A stretch of 64,000 bases of DNA from Mytilus californianus (lineage: Eukaryota > Mollusca > Bivalvia > Mytilida > Mytilidae), in assembly GCF_021869535.1 (NCBI RefSeq), contig NW_026262701.1, forward strand, positions 41,605,278 through 41,669,277, read 5' to 3'. The stretch's first letter is position 1. Every line of letters starts with the position of its first letter. Shown piece by piece: positions 1 to 12,800 of this stretch. The translations under genes were made by a program, and so were the position numbers. The notes under the pieces are model-generated. The model made no database searches, was not told the DNA's origin, and saw nothing but the letters and a program-made list of their open reading frames with translations.

Positions 1-2820
1 AAATTAGCCCTGTTAGATTTAAGTGGAAAATTTTATCATTCTCTTGAAAACGTACATAAATAAATGGGAGCTTTTGGGAGAACTTTCTTGAGAACTTCGA
101 TGAAATGACCCTGAAATTCTAGCTTCATCAGACTTTCTACTGCACAGCGCGAAACATGCAAACTATCGATGTCGATACTTTTCAAGGAAAATTGTCGACG
201 ACGTCTTGAAAAACTTTGTAACGTTGTGCATAGCTGCGAATACGTAGCTCTTAAGGTCCTTTTGATGATTTTGATATTTGCGGACCATATATGACAAAAA
301 AAATTTCGCAGCTACGTTGTGCATTGATGTACGTGAAAATGAAATGCATGCATGTGTGTGCCCAAAATGTAAACATTCGTAAAACTTATGGCAGCCCGGT
401 GCCTCAGAAAGCTGTGTTTGTTCTAATATATTTCATTGGATTGTTAAAAGTGATAAAAACAACGTCTGCGCTTTGAAAAGGTATCTGTGTCATATTTAAT
501 TGAAAAGAAACACGAGTTGTATTGCATTTGTTGAACTGGTGTGTACCGAAATATTTCTATTTATATCACGAAAATCAATAGTCTGTTTCCTTATCCACTT
601 TCACTTTAGGCTCTTGAAAGTTATTTTTACAAAAATCACAATGAATCGAGATGTTATACTACAACACACTACAGTGTTCATCAATAATTTAAATAAGATT
701 TGTCTCCTTAATTCTTTTGCTATTTATTTCAAATAAAACTACATGATTTCAAAAAAATACTTTGAAAGCATTTCTTGTTTGATTTAAATGAACATAGTAC
801 CTTAAGAATAAAAATTATCACAGCTTTATTTGTTTATTTGGACAAAGTTTTGTTGTGAAGTGCTCTAATTTGCTGGTGATATAAACACACAAGTATAATT
901 TTTGTCTTGAACTTTTTATATAAATTTCTACCAATTAATTGAATTGCTCAAAAAAATATTTATACATGTTCACAAAAAATACAACATAATGACCCATTAA
1001 ACAAATTTACTAGAGACATTTCTGTGACTAACAACACATGGCTTGTTAACATCTAACCATTAATACTTTCAAAATATTTTTTTTATCAAACAAACAGCAA
1101 AATGTTGTAGATGTCAGACTAATACTAATTGCATAACGCATATCTCTACTGTTTTGGATTACATTTTGCTTTGAGAAAAGTTGGTTTTGAAAATACTTCA
1201 GATAAATGTCTGCTCAGACAACATGATTTTATTTTACTACACAAAATTTGAAAAATGCCGTTCAGAATAACTTAGTTATATTTAAGATTAAGAATCTTGT
1301 ATAATGATTTTTTGAAGGGATATCTTTAAAACAAAACAACCGATGACTTGTTCTGCTTCCAACAAGACTGAATAAACACTACAGTATAAATTGCAGAGAT
1401 ATGTTCTATATGCAGATACAGTTTACATTGTAATGTTACTATTAACAGTTACATTTACAAATAAGAGCTAGAGCAGCAGTCAAAACATACTCCATTTTAA
1501 GTATAATATTGCAGAAGCGTGTTTGAGACGTTGGTATTCTGTCAATTAGAAGACAATGCAGCACACATAAAGCCTTCAGCAACAGAAAAAGTACTTTTCA
1601 AGAAGTCCAGTTTTAAAATCTTTTAAGAAGAAAATGTGGGCTTTTGGATGTTTTAATTTTAAAGTCATATGCTATAAATGTTGAGATAAAAATATTATAT
1701 TTTCTATTTCTGATCCAATACCATATGCTGTATGACAAGACACTAAGGAATTCAAAAATAGTTTGCTACTATATGAATTTGCAATTATTTGTAAGTATGC
1801 TGTTAGAAATATCTTTGTCAATACATGTATCAAATATTTACTATTAAAAGCAAGGACAAAAAAATACCTCATTTAAAGGTATCCAAATTTTAATTATTCA
1901 GTAAGATGTGTGGTTTAATGTCAATTATTGATTGATTGGCATTAAACACTACTTTCAGCACTATTGTGCTATTTTGTGGAAGTCAGTTGTTATTTGTGGA
2001 GGAAGTAGGAAAAATTACAATCCTATTGAATAAAAATTGTAGTCAAGCTCTCCTGCCACTTGCAGAATTCTAAATTCACAACTCCAGTGTTTACAGGTTA
2101 GTGATACAGTAGTTTGACTACTTACAAAATGTAGACCACTAAGCTACTGTCAATGAGACAGTAACACAACTATATAGCATAGAAAAACCACAACATACAG
2201 CATTAATCTATATATAAATGTCTTACCATATATATGAAACTGTATATTTCATGAGATTCTGTTGTGATGTTTTTTTTTAAAGTAAATTTGATAATCTAGA
2301 ATTTCTGCACAATTGATGATAATTATTTTTTTTCTGTTTTAGGACTTTATATACCATGTGAAGTGAGTTGAGACACTAAAGATGTAAAGATGTACCTTGT
2401 TGTATGAATATCTGATAATTTGTAAGCATTCTTGTAGATAAATTTCTTTTTATTTAAGATTTTTAAAACCATTATCATTAACAAGAATGACATGGTATAG
2501 GAAAACCTTGTGTCTGAAATCATCTTAAATATAATTCTACAAAATTAAAAAAATTCACTGTATAGTTCTTGCTTAAATTTATACTTAAAACAATCTTTCA
2601 ATTGTAATATTAAAGGCAGGATTTTGAAGGCCTATTGTATGGTTTCTTCATTATTGATGTACTATCATGACTACCGTATCAATTTAACCCATTATTGTTT
2701 AATATTTGATTTGGTCATCGCCTGTTCTTATCCTGGGGACATGTACATTAGAATACACACACTCATGCACACACAAATTATAGTGTGTCTTTTTATGTTG
2801 TAATGTTACACAGTCTCGGG
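1..2820. other. Intergenic or intronic AT-rich stretch, no gene recognised
   Basis: Only short open frames without recognisable motifs, plausible exon borders or codon bias are present. The base composition is strongly A+T rich with scattered homopolymer runs. Unrecognised UTR or an exon of a neighbouring gene cannot be excluded, but I see nothing that supports one. Confidence 0.6.
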
Positions 2821-2839
2821 TTAGGATGAAGGTTGGCGC

Positions 2840-3090
2840 CTGTTAAAATTTTTAAACCCGTATAGCTTGCTGTTTGGTGTCAGCCAAGGCTCTGTGTTGA
2901 AGGCAGTATTGTGACCAGGATTAAAATTGTGTACGTCAGGCGCGCTATGTTCCGTCTCCAAAAGACTAGTGATGCTGGAATCAAAAAAGTTAAAAAAATA
3001 CAAAGTTAAAAAGTATTGAGGAACCCGAATTGCAAAAGGACAAATGATCTGAAAAAAGGCTTTAAGTAGTATACAATGTAAAGGCATAAA
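2840..3090 (-). repeat. Fragment of dispersed bivalve repeats
   Basis: The part around 2863-2905 (AGCTTGCTGTTTGGTGTCAG, then AAGGC) is the reverse complement of the block at about 60838-60885, so the window holds two copies in opposite orientation. The adjacent part (about 2930-3040, with GTACGTCAGGCGCGC) resembles the segment at about 42328-42375, which reads GCCAGATGCGCGTTTTGTC. I recognise both as common mussel dispersed repeats from memory. No intact coding capacity. Confidence 0.6.
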
Positions 3091-3154
3091 CAAATCTGAA
3101 TGGGAATACTAAGATAGAGGAAACATTATCATTCACATATATAAGCTTCAATAA

Positions 3155-3292
3155 GGGATAACAATGATAATGGTTCTATACAAATAGAATTTAAAAAGTT
3201 TAAGATCTATCTTGAAAATTAGAGATAGCAATGATAATGGTTCTATACGAATAGAATTTAAAATGGGCAAGATCTATCCTGAAAATAGTAAA
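3155..3292. repeat. 67-bp tandem duplication
   Basis: The segment starting AATGATAATGGTTCTATAC at 3163 recurs at 3230. Both copies continue through a GAATTTAAAA block and an AAGATCTATC block, with a few substitutions. Two copies only. Confidence 0.8.
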
Positions 3293-3515
3293 ACAAAACG
3301 TCGCATTGGGGTTACTTCTGTAAAATAAAGGTGAAAGGACAAGAAAGAACCGTGTTTGGCTTTTGCATGATAAGATGCAAACAAAAGCATACGAATCTTA
3401 TTGACCAGGATACAATAATTCAAAATCAGATACAAATAAAGGGTTCAATCACTCAATCTTCACCACAAATGATGAATTTGCTGTAAAAGTTAAAATTGTC
3501 TCTGCTAACCAATAT

Positions 3516-4300
3516 TTATATTCTCATTAAAGTATATTTTTTTAATTCGAATGACATCAAATTCAATTCCAAGGAATAATGTCCAAAAGAGAGGCGAATG
3601 ATACCAAAGGGACATTCAAACTCATAAGTCGAAAATAAACTAACAACGCAATGGCCAAAAAAGAAAAAGACAAACAGACAAAAACCGGCACACAAAACAA
3701 AAGCAACACCAACCCAACCCAAACCTGGGGATGATCTCAGTTGTTCCGAAGGGTAAGGGGATCCTGCTCCACCTGTGGCACCCTTCGTGTTGCTCATGTT
3801 AGTACATACTCGGTGTCAAGTCCAATTCGGTAGGTCACTTTCGGGGAAAAGGGGACGGGATTGTAGTTACGTCAATTGGAACATATCCGTCGTCATCTGT
3901 GAAACAGATATTCCATAACGGTTAATCAACTGGTGATAGCGTCAGTAAAATTTACGAAGAGACGATTTCAACTTCACCTTTTGGAAAACTTGGTTTAATA
4001 GCTTCCTTGTGAGCAAGAACACTTTATCAAGGAAATCGTGATAGGAAATACATTTCTGGAATATCCTATCAACTGGGAGATATATACTCCGTGTGAATAC
4101 GCTGCTGAAATGTTGCTACATAGAAATGGAAAGTTCACATTTGGGAAGCTGAAATCATTTCTTTGGTCGTAAAACTTTGTTTTCAACCGACCATCATTGT
4201 CAATTTTTAGGTGCAAGTCAAGATATGGGCAGACTTAACTGTATCTGTTGTATCCTTTATCTCAATTTCGAAGGGATAGATGCGTTCAATATAGTTTTCA
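3516..4300 (-). pseudogene. Decayed reverse-transcriptase retroelement fragment with its 3' tail
   Basis: Read on the minus strand, about 4290 to 4010 encodes a stretch like the C-terminal part of a bivalve reverse-transcriptase protein. EIEIKDTTDT is followed, after a one-base frameshift, by YLDLHLKIDNDGRLKTK, FNFP-like and VNFPFLCSNIS blocks and then GVYISQLIGYSRN. The LDL...I...G.L.T.YD pattern fits the end of the palm/thumb region of Penelope-like or related RTs, but the class is uncertain. Downstream the frame is broken by stops. The unit ends in a 3' tail (about 3800-3590) whose core, at 3591-3660, is a sequence repeated several times in this window: inverted GTTTATTTTCGACTTATGAG followed by TTTGAATGTCCCTTTGGTAT. 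A plus-strand relative lies at 45930-46600. It is not functional. Confidence 0.7.
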
Positions 4301-4730
4301 AATGTTCACACTGCAATCAATTTACATTAAAATACCACTCTTTGTAAAGAAGATAATTTTGATTTTATGTGTTTAGATAAAAAGAAAATCTCTTATTGTT
4401 GGTATCCGATAAAAACTAATTTCGTATAAATCTTATTTACATTCTATACTCATTAATCGACGACAGTATTGAAATAAGTCAAGTGTGTTTACATGCACGC
4501 AGGTGACGTTTTGCAAATTTTCATTGATATTAAAAACTTAATATCAAAGTAATAATTAAAAAAACCATAACTTTAAATGTCTCATGTAGCACAGTACATG
4601 CATTATAAAACAGTTTTTTTTTAAATAATCATGACTACAGATTTATGTTGTGAGAGACAGCTTCTTAACTGGTGGAGTAAGATATTCGAGTTTTTCCAGA
4701 GCACCTCGTGTCATCCCATATAAAAGTTAA
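4301..4730. other. Intergenic, nothing recognised
   Basis: A/T-rich sequence with poly-T and poly-A runs; no motif, repeat or exon could be supported. Confidence 0.5.
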
Positions 4731-4734
4731 TGGT

Positions 4735-4885
4735 AAAAAGTAAAATAACAAAAATACCGAACTCCAAGAAATATTCACATCGAAAAGTCCCTTATCAAAT
4801 GGCAAAATCAAAAGCTCAAACACATAAAACGAATGGAAAACAACTGTCATATTCCTGACTTGGTACAGGCGTTTCCTTATGTAGT
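4735..4885 (+). repeat. Dispersed mussel-type repeat fragment
   Basis: Contains CCGAACTCCAAGAAATATTC, then CAAAATCAAAAGCTCAAACA, then CATATTCCTGACTTGGTACA. This block order is one I recognise from memory as an abundant repeat in Mytilus genomic and transcript sequence. It is useful mainly as a taxonomic hint. A six-frame reading shows no protein of interest. Confidence 0.55.
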
Positions 4886-5321
4886 AAGGTTCATATTGCT
4901 CATTCATGTTTTTGTGTAGTCACCCTTTTTCTTTTGATTAAGATGTTTTCTGTCTTTCTTTAGTATCTTCGTTCATTTTTCAAAAAGGGAGGAACAACCA
5001 GATTGTTCAAACTTCGTACCCGCACCTGTTTGGAAAAAACTAACTTTCCATAATGAAAAAAAAATAATAACAGCTTCCGCAATTGTTTTGGTCCGCATTT
5101 CACTCATAAATAATTTCCGTCTTGAATTTTTTTTTCAAGATAGATTCTTATCTTATGAATAAATAACTCTCGTCGCTTAATATTATAATATTAGATTTTC
5201 TCCGAGAAATTATGGTTACAAAATATTACTAGGTGCTTCTCGATACAAATAATGGCTACTTAAATATACACAAACGTATTAATGTCAAATACGATCCGAT
5301 CATGAACAGCTTTAGTTAGTA

Positions 5322-5330
5322 CACTTTTTG
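5322..5330 (+). repeat. Target-site duplication, left copy (CACTTTTTG)
   Basis: This 9-bp direct repeat abuts the left terminus ACCAGACTCAAGC of the giant element. The identical 9-mer follows the right terminus at 40341. TSDs of 9 bp are typical of Mutator-like and some foldback elements; 8-9 bp is also known for Merlin. Because the termini themselves end G/C next to the TSD, the true duplication could be 7-9 bp. Confidence 0.8.
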
Positions 5331-5992
5331 ACCAGACTCAAGCTAGCGAACACTAAGCCAGCGAACAATAAGATGCATCAAGCTAGCGAACAATAAGCCA
5401 GCGAACAATAAGAAAACGCGCCAACATGATCATGCCTAAAAACCGAAGACTTGCAATAACACAAAACGTCCTTTTAATTCTAATGACAATAGTTTCCAGT
5501 AGGAGAACGAAATGCAATTCCATTTATCACACAGACAAAATTAATTAGTTATTCGTGTATCTAATACAACTTTTTTTTAACCGGACATCTAAAATTCCTA
5601 TTAGGTAATCCTTTCTCTTTTTAGTGCTCTCTGATTAGAGATAAGTTTGTTGTTGTTTTTATAATAATGAAACAATTAATAACAATAGTTCACACTAAAC
5701 TAGTGTACATGTAACGATACAAATAAATCTTCTACTTTACATATGCGTTTGAAAAGAAAAGAAAAATAAATCGACTGATTTTGGAACGTCCAGTATTTTT
5801 TGTTAGATTTTCTTTAGAAATAAAAGCATTATACGCGTTTTTCTTCTTTTGTCAAAGAACTAGTTAATTTTTCTAATTATTCAAAAGTATGTCGTCACTC
5901 TGGTAATGTATTTACTATATTTCGATAGGAAGAGTGATAAGTGTAAGAGTGGCACCCAAATAGAACGAGAAACGAATTGAAATAAAGATTTT
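5331..5992 (+). repeat. Left outer terminal inverted repeat arm
   Basis: The inverted counterpart is 39475-40340. The arm begins with two roughly 40-bp units (5340-5411), each built from AGCTAGCGAACAATAAG-type subrepeats. A well-conserved block CCTAAAAACCGAAGACTTGC follows at about 5436, then diverged matching islands: GATGACAAT/TTTCCAGTAGGA-type sequence near 5485, TTATAATAATG near 5657, AACTAGTGTA near 5699 and GATTTTGGAACGT near 5777. It ends exactly where the satellite begins with GGTCC. Confidence 0.8.
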
Positions 5993-6719
5993 GGTCCAAA
6001 GTTGGGGTAGGGTGACCCAACCCCCTCCCTTATTTAATTCATAAAAAAGTCCCTACGGCAAAGCTTTTGTCAACTCTATGCACAAATCATAGGCAATTGC
6101 CTAAGGTTGCCTGGACCCAAAGACCTAGGTGGGTAAAGTTACGGACTGTTATTATTGAGGTCCAAAGTTGGGATATGGTGACCCAACCCCCCTCCCTTCT
6201 TTAATTCATAAAAAATTTCCTACGGCAAAGATTTTGTCCACGCTATGTACAAATGATAGGCAATTGCCTAAGGTTGCCTGGACCCAAAGACCCAGTTGGG
6301 TAAAGTTACGGAACTTTTTTAATTGAGGTCCAAAGTTGGGGAAGGGTGACCCTACCATCACCCAATTTTAATTCATAAAAAAGTCCCTACGGCAAAGCTT
6401 TTGTTCACTCTATTCACAAATGATAGGCAATTGCCTAAGGTTGCCTGGACCCAAAGACCCAGTTGGGTAAAGTTACGGAACTTTTTTAATTGAGGTCCAA
6501 AGTTGGGGAAGGGTGACCCTACCATCACCCAATTTTAATTCATAAAAAAGTCACTACGGAAAAGATTTTGTCCACACTAGGTACAAATGAGAGGCAATTG
6601 CCTAAGGTTGCCTGGACCCAAAGACCCAGGTGGGTAAAGTTACAAAACCTTTTTAATTGAGGTCAAAAGTGTTGGTAGGGTGACCCTACCACCACCCAAT
6701 TTTAATTCATAAAAAAGTC

Positions 6720-7900
6720 CCTACGGCAAAGCTTTTGTCCACACTAGGTACAAATGATAAGCAATTGCCTAAGGTTGCCTCGACCCAACGACACAGGTGG
6801 GTAAAGTTACGGAATTTCTACAACTGAGGTCCAAAGTTGGGAGTATGGTGACCTTACTCCCCCTCTTACTTCAATTCATAAAAAAAGCAATTGCCTAAGG
6901 TTGCCTGGACCCAAAGACCCAGGTGGGTAAAGTTACGGAACTTATTTAATTGAGGTCCAAAGTTAGGGTAGGGTGACCCAAGCCATAAAAAAATCCCTAC
7001 GGCAAAGCTATTGTAAACTCTAGGCACAAATGATAGGCAATTGCCTAAGGTTCCTGGACCCAAAGACCCAGGTGGGTAAAGTTACGGAACTTTTTTAATT
7101 GAGGTCCAAAGTTGGGGTAGGGTGACCCTACCACCACCCAATTTAAATTCATAAAAAATTCCCTACGGCAAAGATTTTGTCCAGACTAGGTACAAATGAT
7201 AGGCAATTGCCTAAGGTTGCCTGGACCAAAAGACCCAGGTGGGTAAAGTTACGGAACTTTTTGAATTGAGGTCCAAAGTTAGGGTAGGGTGACCAAGCCA
7301 TAAAAAAGTCCCTACGGCAAAGCTTTTGTCCACACTAGGTACAAATGATAAGCAATTGCCTAAGGTTGCCTCGACCCAACGACACAGGTGGGTAAAGTTA
7401 CGGAATTTCTACAACTGAGGTCCAAAGTTGGGAGTATGGTGACCTTACTCCCCCTCTTACTTCAATTCATAAAAAAAGCAATTGCCTAAGGTTGCCTGGA
7501 CCCAAAGACCCAGGTGGGTAAAGTTACGGAACTTATTTAATTGAGGTCCAAAGTTAGGGTAGGGTGACCCAAGCCATAAAAAAATCCCTACGGCAAAGCT
7601 ATTGTACACTCTAGGCACAAATGATAGGCAATTGCCTAAGGTTCCTGGACCCAAAGACCCAGGTGGGTAAAGTTACGGAACTTTTTTAATTGAGGTCCAA
7701 AGTTGGGGTAGGGTGACCCTACCACCACCCAATTTAAATTCATAAAAAATTCCCTACGGCAAAGATTTTGTCCAGACTAGGTACAAATGATAGGCAATTG
7801 CCTAAGTTTGCCTGGACCAAAAGACCCAGGTGGGTAAAGTTACGGAACTTTTTGAATTGAGGTCCAAAGTTAAGGTAGGGTGACCAAGCCATAAAAAAGT
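6720..7900 (+). repeat. 591-bp segmental duplication inside the left array
   Basis: The block beginning CTACGGCAAAGCTTTTGTCC at about 6721 recurs at about 7312. It carries the same diagnostic variants: TGCCTCGACCCAACGACACA, then TACAACTGAGGTCC, and a truncated monomer. The two copies are almost identical, differing at only a few bases, which implies a recent multi-monomer duplication of a non-integral number of 167-bp units. Confidence 0.85.
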
Positions 7901-8368
7901 CCCTACGGCAAAGCTTTTGTCCACACTAGGTACAAATGATAGGCAATTGCCTAAGGTTGCCTGGACCCAAAGACCCAGGTGGGTAAAGTTACTTTTTTAA
8001 TTGAGGTCCAAAGTTGGGGTAGGGTGACCCTACCACCACCCAATTTTAATTCATAAAAAAGTCCCTACGGCAAAGATTTTGTCCACACTAGGTACAAATG
8101 ATAGGCAATTGCCTAAGGTTGCCTGGACCCAAAGATCCAGGTGGGTAAAGTTACAAAACGTTTTTAATTGAGGTCCAAAGTTGGGGTAGTGTGACCCTAC
8201 CACCACCCAATTTTAATTCTTAAAAAAAGTCCCTACGGGAAAGCTTTTGTCCACACTAGGTACAAATGATAAGCAATTGCCTAAGGTTGCCTGGACCCAA
8301 CGACACAGGTGTGTAAAGTTACGGAATTTCTACAACTGAGGTCCAAAGATGGGAGTATGGTGACCGTA

Positions 8369-8389
8369 CCCCCCCCCCCCCCCCCCCCC
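8369..8389 (+). repeat. Poly-C tract of 21 bases within a satellite monomer
   Basis: It follows TGACCGTA. Equivalent but shorter C tracts occur in related monomers near 9472, 10030, 10709, 11493, 12250 and 13746, so this monomer subtype carries an unstable C homopolymer. Confidence 0.9.
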
Positions 8390-9839
8390 TCCTACTTCAA
8401 TTCATAAAAAAGCAATTGCCTAAGGTTGCCTGCACCCAAAGACCCAGATGGGTAAAGTTACGGATATTTTTTAATTGAGGTCCAAAGTTAGGGTAGGGTG
8501 ACCCAAGCCATAAAAAAGTCCCTACGGCAAAGCTATTGTACACTCTAGGCACAAATGATAGGCAATTGCCTAAGGTTTCCTGGACCCAAAGACCCAGTTC
8601 GGTAAAGTTACGGAACTTTTTTAATTGAGGTCCAAAGTTGGGGAAGGATGACCCTACCACCACCCAATTTTAATTCATAAAAAAGTCCCTACAGCAAATT
8701 TTTTCCCCACACTAGGTACATATGATAGGCAATTGCCTAGGTGGGTAAAGTTACGGACTTTTATTATTGAGGTCTAAAGTTGGGATATTGTGACCCTACC
8801 ACCACCCAATTTTAAATCATAAAAAAAGTCCCTCAGGCAAATCTTTTGCCCACACTAGGTACAAATGTTAGGCAATTGCCTAAGGTTGCCTGGACCCAAA
8901 GACCCAGGTGGGTAAAGTTACGGAACTTTTTTAATTGAGGTCCAAATTTGGGGTAGGGTGACCCTACCACAAACCCAATTTTAATTCATAAAAAAATCTC
9001 TACGGCAAAGCTATTGTACACTCTAGGCACAAATGATAGGCAATTGCCTAAGTTTGCCTGGACCCAAAGATCCAGGTGGGTAAAGTTACGGAACTTTTTT
9101 AATTGAGGTCCAAAGTTGGGGTAGGGTGACCCTACCACAACCCAATTTTAATTCATAAAAAAGTCCCTACGGCAAAGATTTTGTCCACACTAGGTACAAA
9201 TGATAGGCAATTGCCTAAGGTTGCCTGGACCCAAAGACCCAGGTGGGTAAAGTTATAGAACTTTTTTAATTGAGGTCCAAAGTTGGGGTAGGGTGACCTT
9301 ACCACCACCCAATTTTAATTCATAAAAAAAGTCCCTACGGCAAAGCTATTGTCCACAATAGGTACAAATGATAAGCAATTGCCTAAAGTTGCCTGGACCC
9401 AACGACACAGGTGGGTAAAGTTACGGAATTTCTACAACTGAGGTCCAAAGTTGGGAGTATGGTGACCGTACCCCCCCCCCCCTCCCCGTCCTGCCTGGAC
9501 CCAAAGACCCAGGTGGGTAAAGTTACGGAACTTTTTTAGTTGAGGTCCAAAGTTAGGTTAGGGTGACCCAAGCCATAAAAAAGTCCCTACGGCAAAGCTA
9601 TTGTACACTCTAGGCACAAATGATAGGCAATTGCCTAAGGTTTCCTGGACCCAAAGACCCAGTTGGGTAAAGTTACGGAACTTTTATAATTGAGGTCCAA
9701 AGTTGGGGAAGGATGACCCTACCACCACCCAATTTTAATTCATAAAAAAGTCCCTACGGCAAATTTTTTCCCACACTAGGTACAAATGATAGGCAATTGC
9801 CTAGGTGGGTAAAGTTACGAACTTTTATTATTGAGGTCT

Positions 9840-12800
9840 AAAGATGGGATATGGTAACCCAACCCCCTCCCTTCTTTAATTCATAAAAAAAACCCTGCTA
9901 TCAAAGCTTTTGCCCACACTAGGTATATATGATAGGCAATAACTTAAGGTTGCCTGGACCCAAAGACCCAGGTGGGTAAAGTTACGGACTTTTATTATTG
10001 AGGTCCAAAGTTGGGGTATGGTGACCGTACCCCCCCCCCCTCCCCTCCTACTTCAATTCATGAAAAAGTCCGTACGGCAAAACTTTTGTCCACACAAGGT
10101 ACAAATGATAGGCAATTGCCTAAGGTTGCCTGGGCCCAAAGTCCCAGGTGGGTAAAGTTACGGAACTTTTTTAATTGAGGTCCAAAGTTGGGGTAGGGTG
10201 ACCCTACCACCACCCAATTTAAATTCATAAAAAAGTCCCTACGGCAAAGATTTTGTCCACACTAGGTACAAATGATAGGCAATTGCCTAAGATTGCCTGG
10301 ACCCAAAGTCCCAGGTGGGTAAAGTTACGGAACTTTTTTAATTGAGGTCCAAAGTTGGTGTGGGGTGACCCAACCCCCTCCCTTCTTTAATTCATAAAGT
10401 AGTCCCTACGGCAAAGCTTTTGTCCACACTTGGTACAAATGATAGGCAATTGCCTAAGGTTGCCTGGACCTAAAGACCCAGGTGGGTAAAGTTACGGAAC
10501 TTTTTTAATTTAGGTCCAAAGTTGGGGTAGGGTGACCCTACCACCACCCAATTTTAATTCATAAAAAAGTCCCTACGGCAAAGCTTTTGTCCACACTAGG
10601 TACAAATGATAAGCAATTGCCTAAGGTTGCCTGGACCCAACGACACAGGTGGGTAAAGTTACGGAAGTTCTACAACTGAGGTACAAAGTTGGGAGTATGG
10701 TGACCGTACCCCCCCCTCCCCCTCCTACTTCAATTCATAAAAAAGCAATTGCTTAAGGTTGCCTGGACCCAAAGACCCAGGTAGATAAAGTTACGGAACT
10801 TTTTTAATTGAGGTCTAAAGTTAGGGTAGGGTGACCCAAGCCATAAAAAAGTCCCTACTGCAAAGCTTTTGTCCACACTAGGTACAAATGATAGGCAATT
10901 GCCTAAGGTTGCCTGGACCCAAAGACCCAGGTGGGTAAAGTTACGGAACTTTTTTAATTGAGGTCCAAAGTTGGGGTAGGGTGACCCTACCACAAACCCA
11001 ATTTTAATTCATAAAAAAATCCCTACGGCAAAGCTATTGTACACTCTAGGCACAAATGATAGGCAATTGCCTAATGTTACCTGGACCCAAAGACCCAGGT
11101 GGGTAAAGTTATGGAACTTTTTTAATTGAGGTCCAAAGTTGGGTAGGGTGACCCTACCACCACCCAATTTTAATTCATAAAAAAGTCCCTACGGCAAAGA
11201 TTTTGTCCACACTAGGTACAAATGATAGGCAATTGCCTAAGGTTGCCTGGACCCAAAAACCCAGGTGGGTAAAGTTACGGAACTTTTTAAATTGAGGTCC
11301 AAAGTTGGGGTAGGGTGACATTACCACCACCCAATTTTAATTCATAAAAAAAGTCACTACGGCAAAGCTTTTGTCCACACTAGGTACAAATGATAAGCAA
11401 TTGCCTAAAGTTGCCTGGACCCAACGACACAGGTGGGTAAAGTTACGGAATTTCTACAACTGAGGTCCAAAGTTGGGAGTATGGTGACCGTACCCCCCCC
11501 CCCCTTCCTACTTCAATTCATAAAAAAGCAATTGCCTAAGGTTGCCTGGACCCAAAGACCCAGGTGGGTAAAGTTACGGAACTTTTTTAATTGAGGTCCA
11601 AAGTTAGGGTAGGGTGACCCAAGCCATAAAAAAGTCCCTACGGCAAAGCTATTGTACACTCTAGGCACAAATGATAGGCAATTGCCTAAGGTTTCCTGAA
11701 CCCAAAGACCCAGTTGGGTAAAGTTACGGAACTTTTTTAATTGAGGTCCAAAGTTGGGGAAGGATGACCCTACCACCACCCAATTTTAATTCATAAAAAA
11801 GTCCCTACGGCAAATTTTTTTCCCACACTAGGTACAAATGATAGGCAATTGCCTAGGTGGGTAAAATTACGGACTTTTATTATTGAGGTCTAAAGATGGG
11901 ATATAGTGACCCAACCTCCTCCCTTCTTTAATTCATAAAAAAATCCCTCCTATCTAAGCTTTTGCCCACACTAGGTACATATGATAGGCAATAACTTAAG
12001 GTTGCCTGGACCCAAAGACCCAGGTGGGTAAAGTTACGGACTTTTATTATTGAGGTCCAAAGTTGGGATATGGTAACCCAACCCCCTCCCTTCTTTAATT
12101 CATAATAAAAACCCTGCTATCAAAGCTTTTGCCCACACTAGGTATATATGATAGGCAATAACTTAAGGTTGCCTGGACCCAAAGACCCAGGTGGGTAAAG
12201 TTACGGACTTTTATTATTGAGGTCCAAAGTTGGGGTATGGTGACCGTACTCCCCCCCCCCTCCCCTCCTACTTCAATTCATGAAAAAGTCCGTACGGCAA
12301 AACTTTTGTCCACACAAGGTACAAATGATAGGCAATTGCCTAAGGTTGCCTGGGCCCAAAGTCCCAGGTGGGTAAAGTTACGGAACTTTTTTAATTGAGG
12401 TCCAAAGTTGGGGTAGGGTGACCCTACCACCACCCAATTTAAATTCATAAAAAAGTCCCTACGGCAAAGATTTTGTCCACACTAGGTACAAATGATAGGC
12501 AATTGCCTAAGATTGCCTGGACCCAAAGTCCCAGGTGGGTAAAGTTACGGAACTTTTTTAATTGAGGTCCAAAGTTGGTGTGGGGTGACCCAACCCCCTC
12601 CCTTCTTTAATTCATAAAGTAGTCCCTACGGCAAAGCTTTTGTCCACACTTGGTACAAATGATAGGCAATTGCCTAAGGTTGCCTGGACCTAAAGACCCA
12701 GGTGGGTAAAGTTACGGAACTTTTTTAATTTAGGTCCAAAGTTGGGGTAGGGTGACCCTACCACCACCCAATTTTAATTCATAAAAAAGTCCCTACGGCA

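Noticed and set aside
6866..11779. A set of similar 60-90-codon minus-strand frames in the left array (for example 6866-7063, 7457-7654, 8397-8663, 10730-10993, 11513-11779)
   Set aside because: They repeat because the 167-bp monomer repeats. Length 167 is not a multiple of three, frames break at each indel, and there is no start context or domain.
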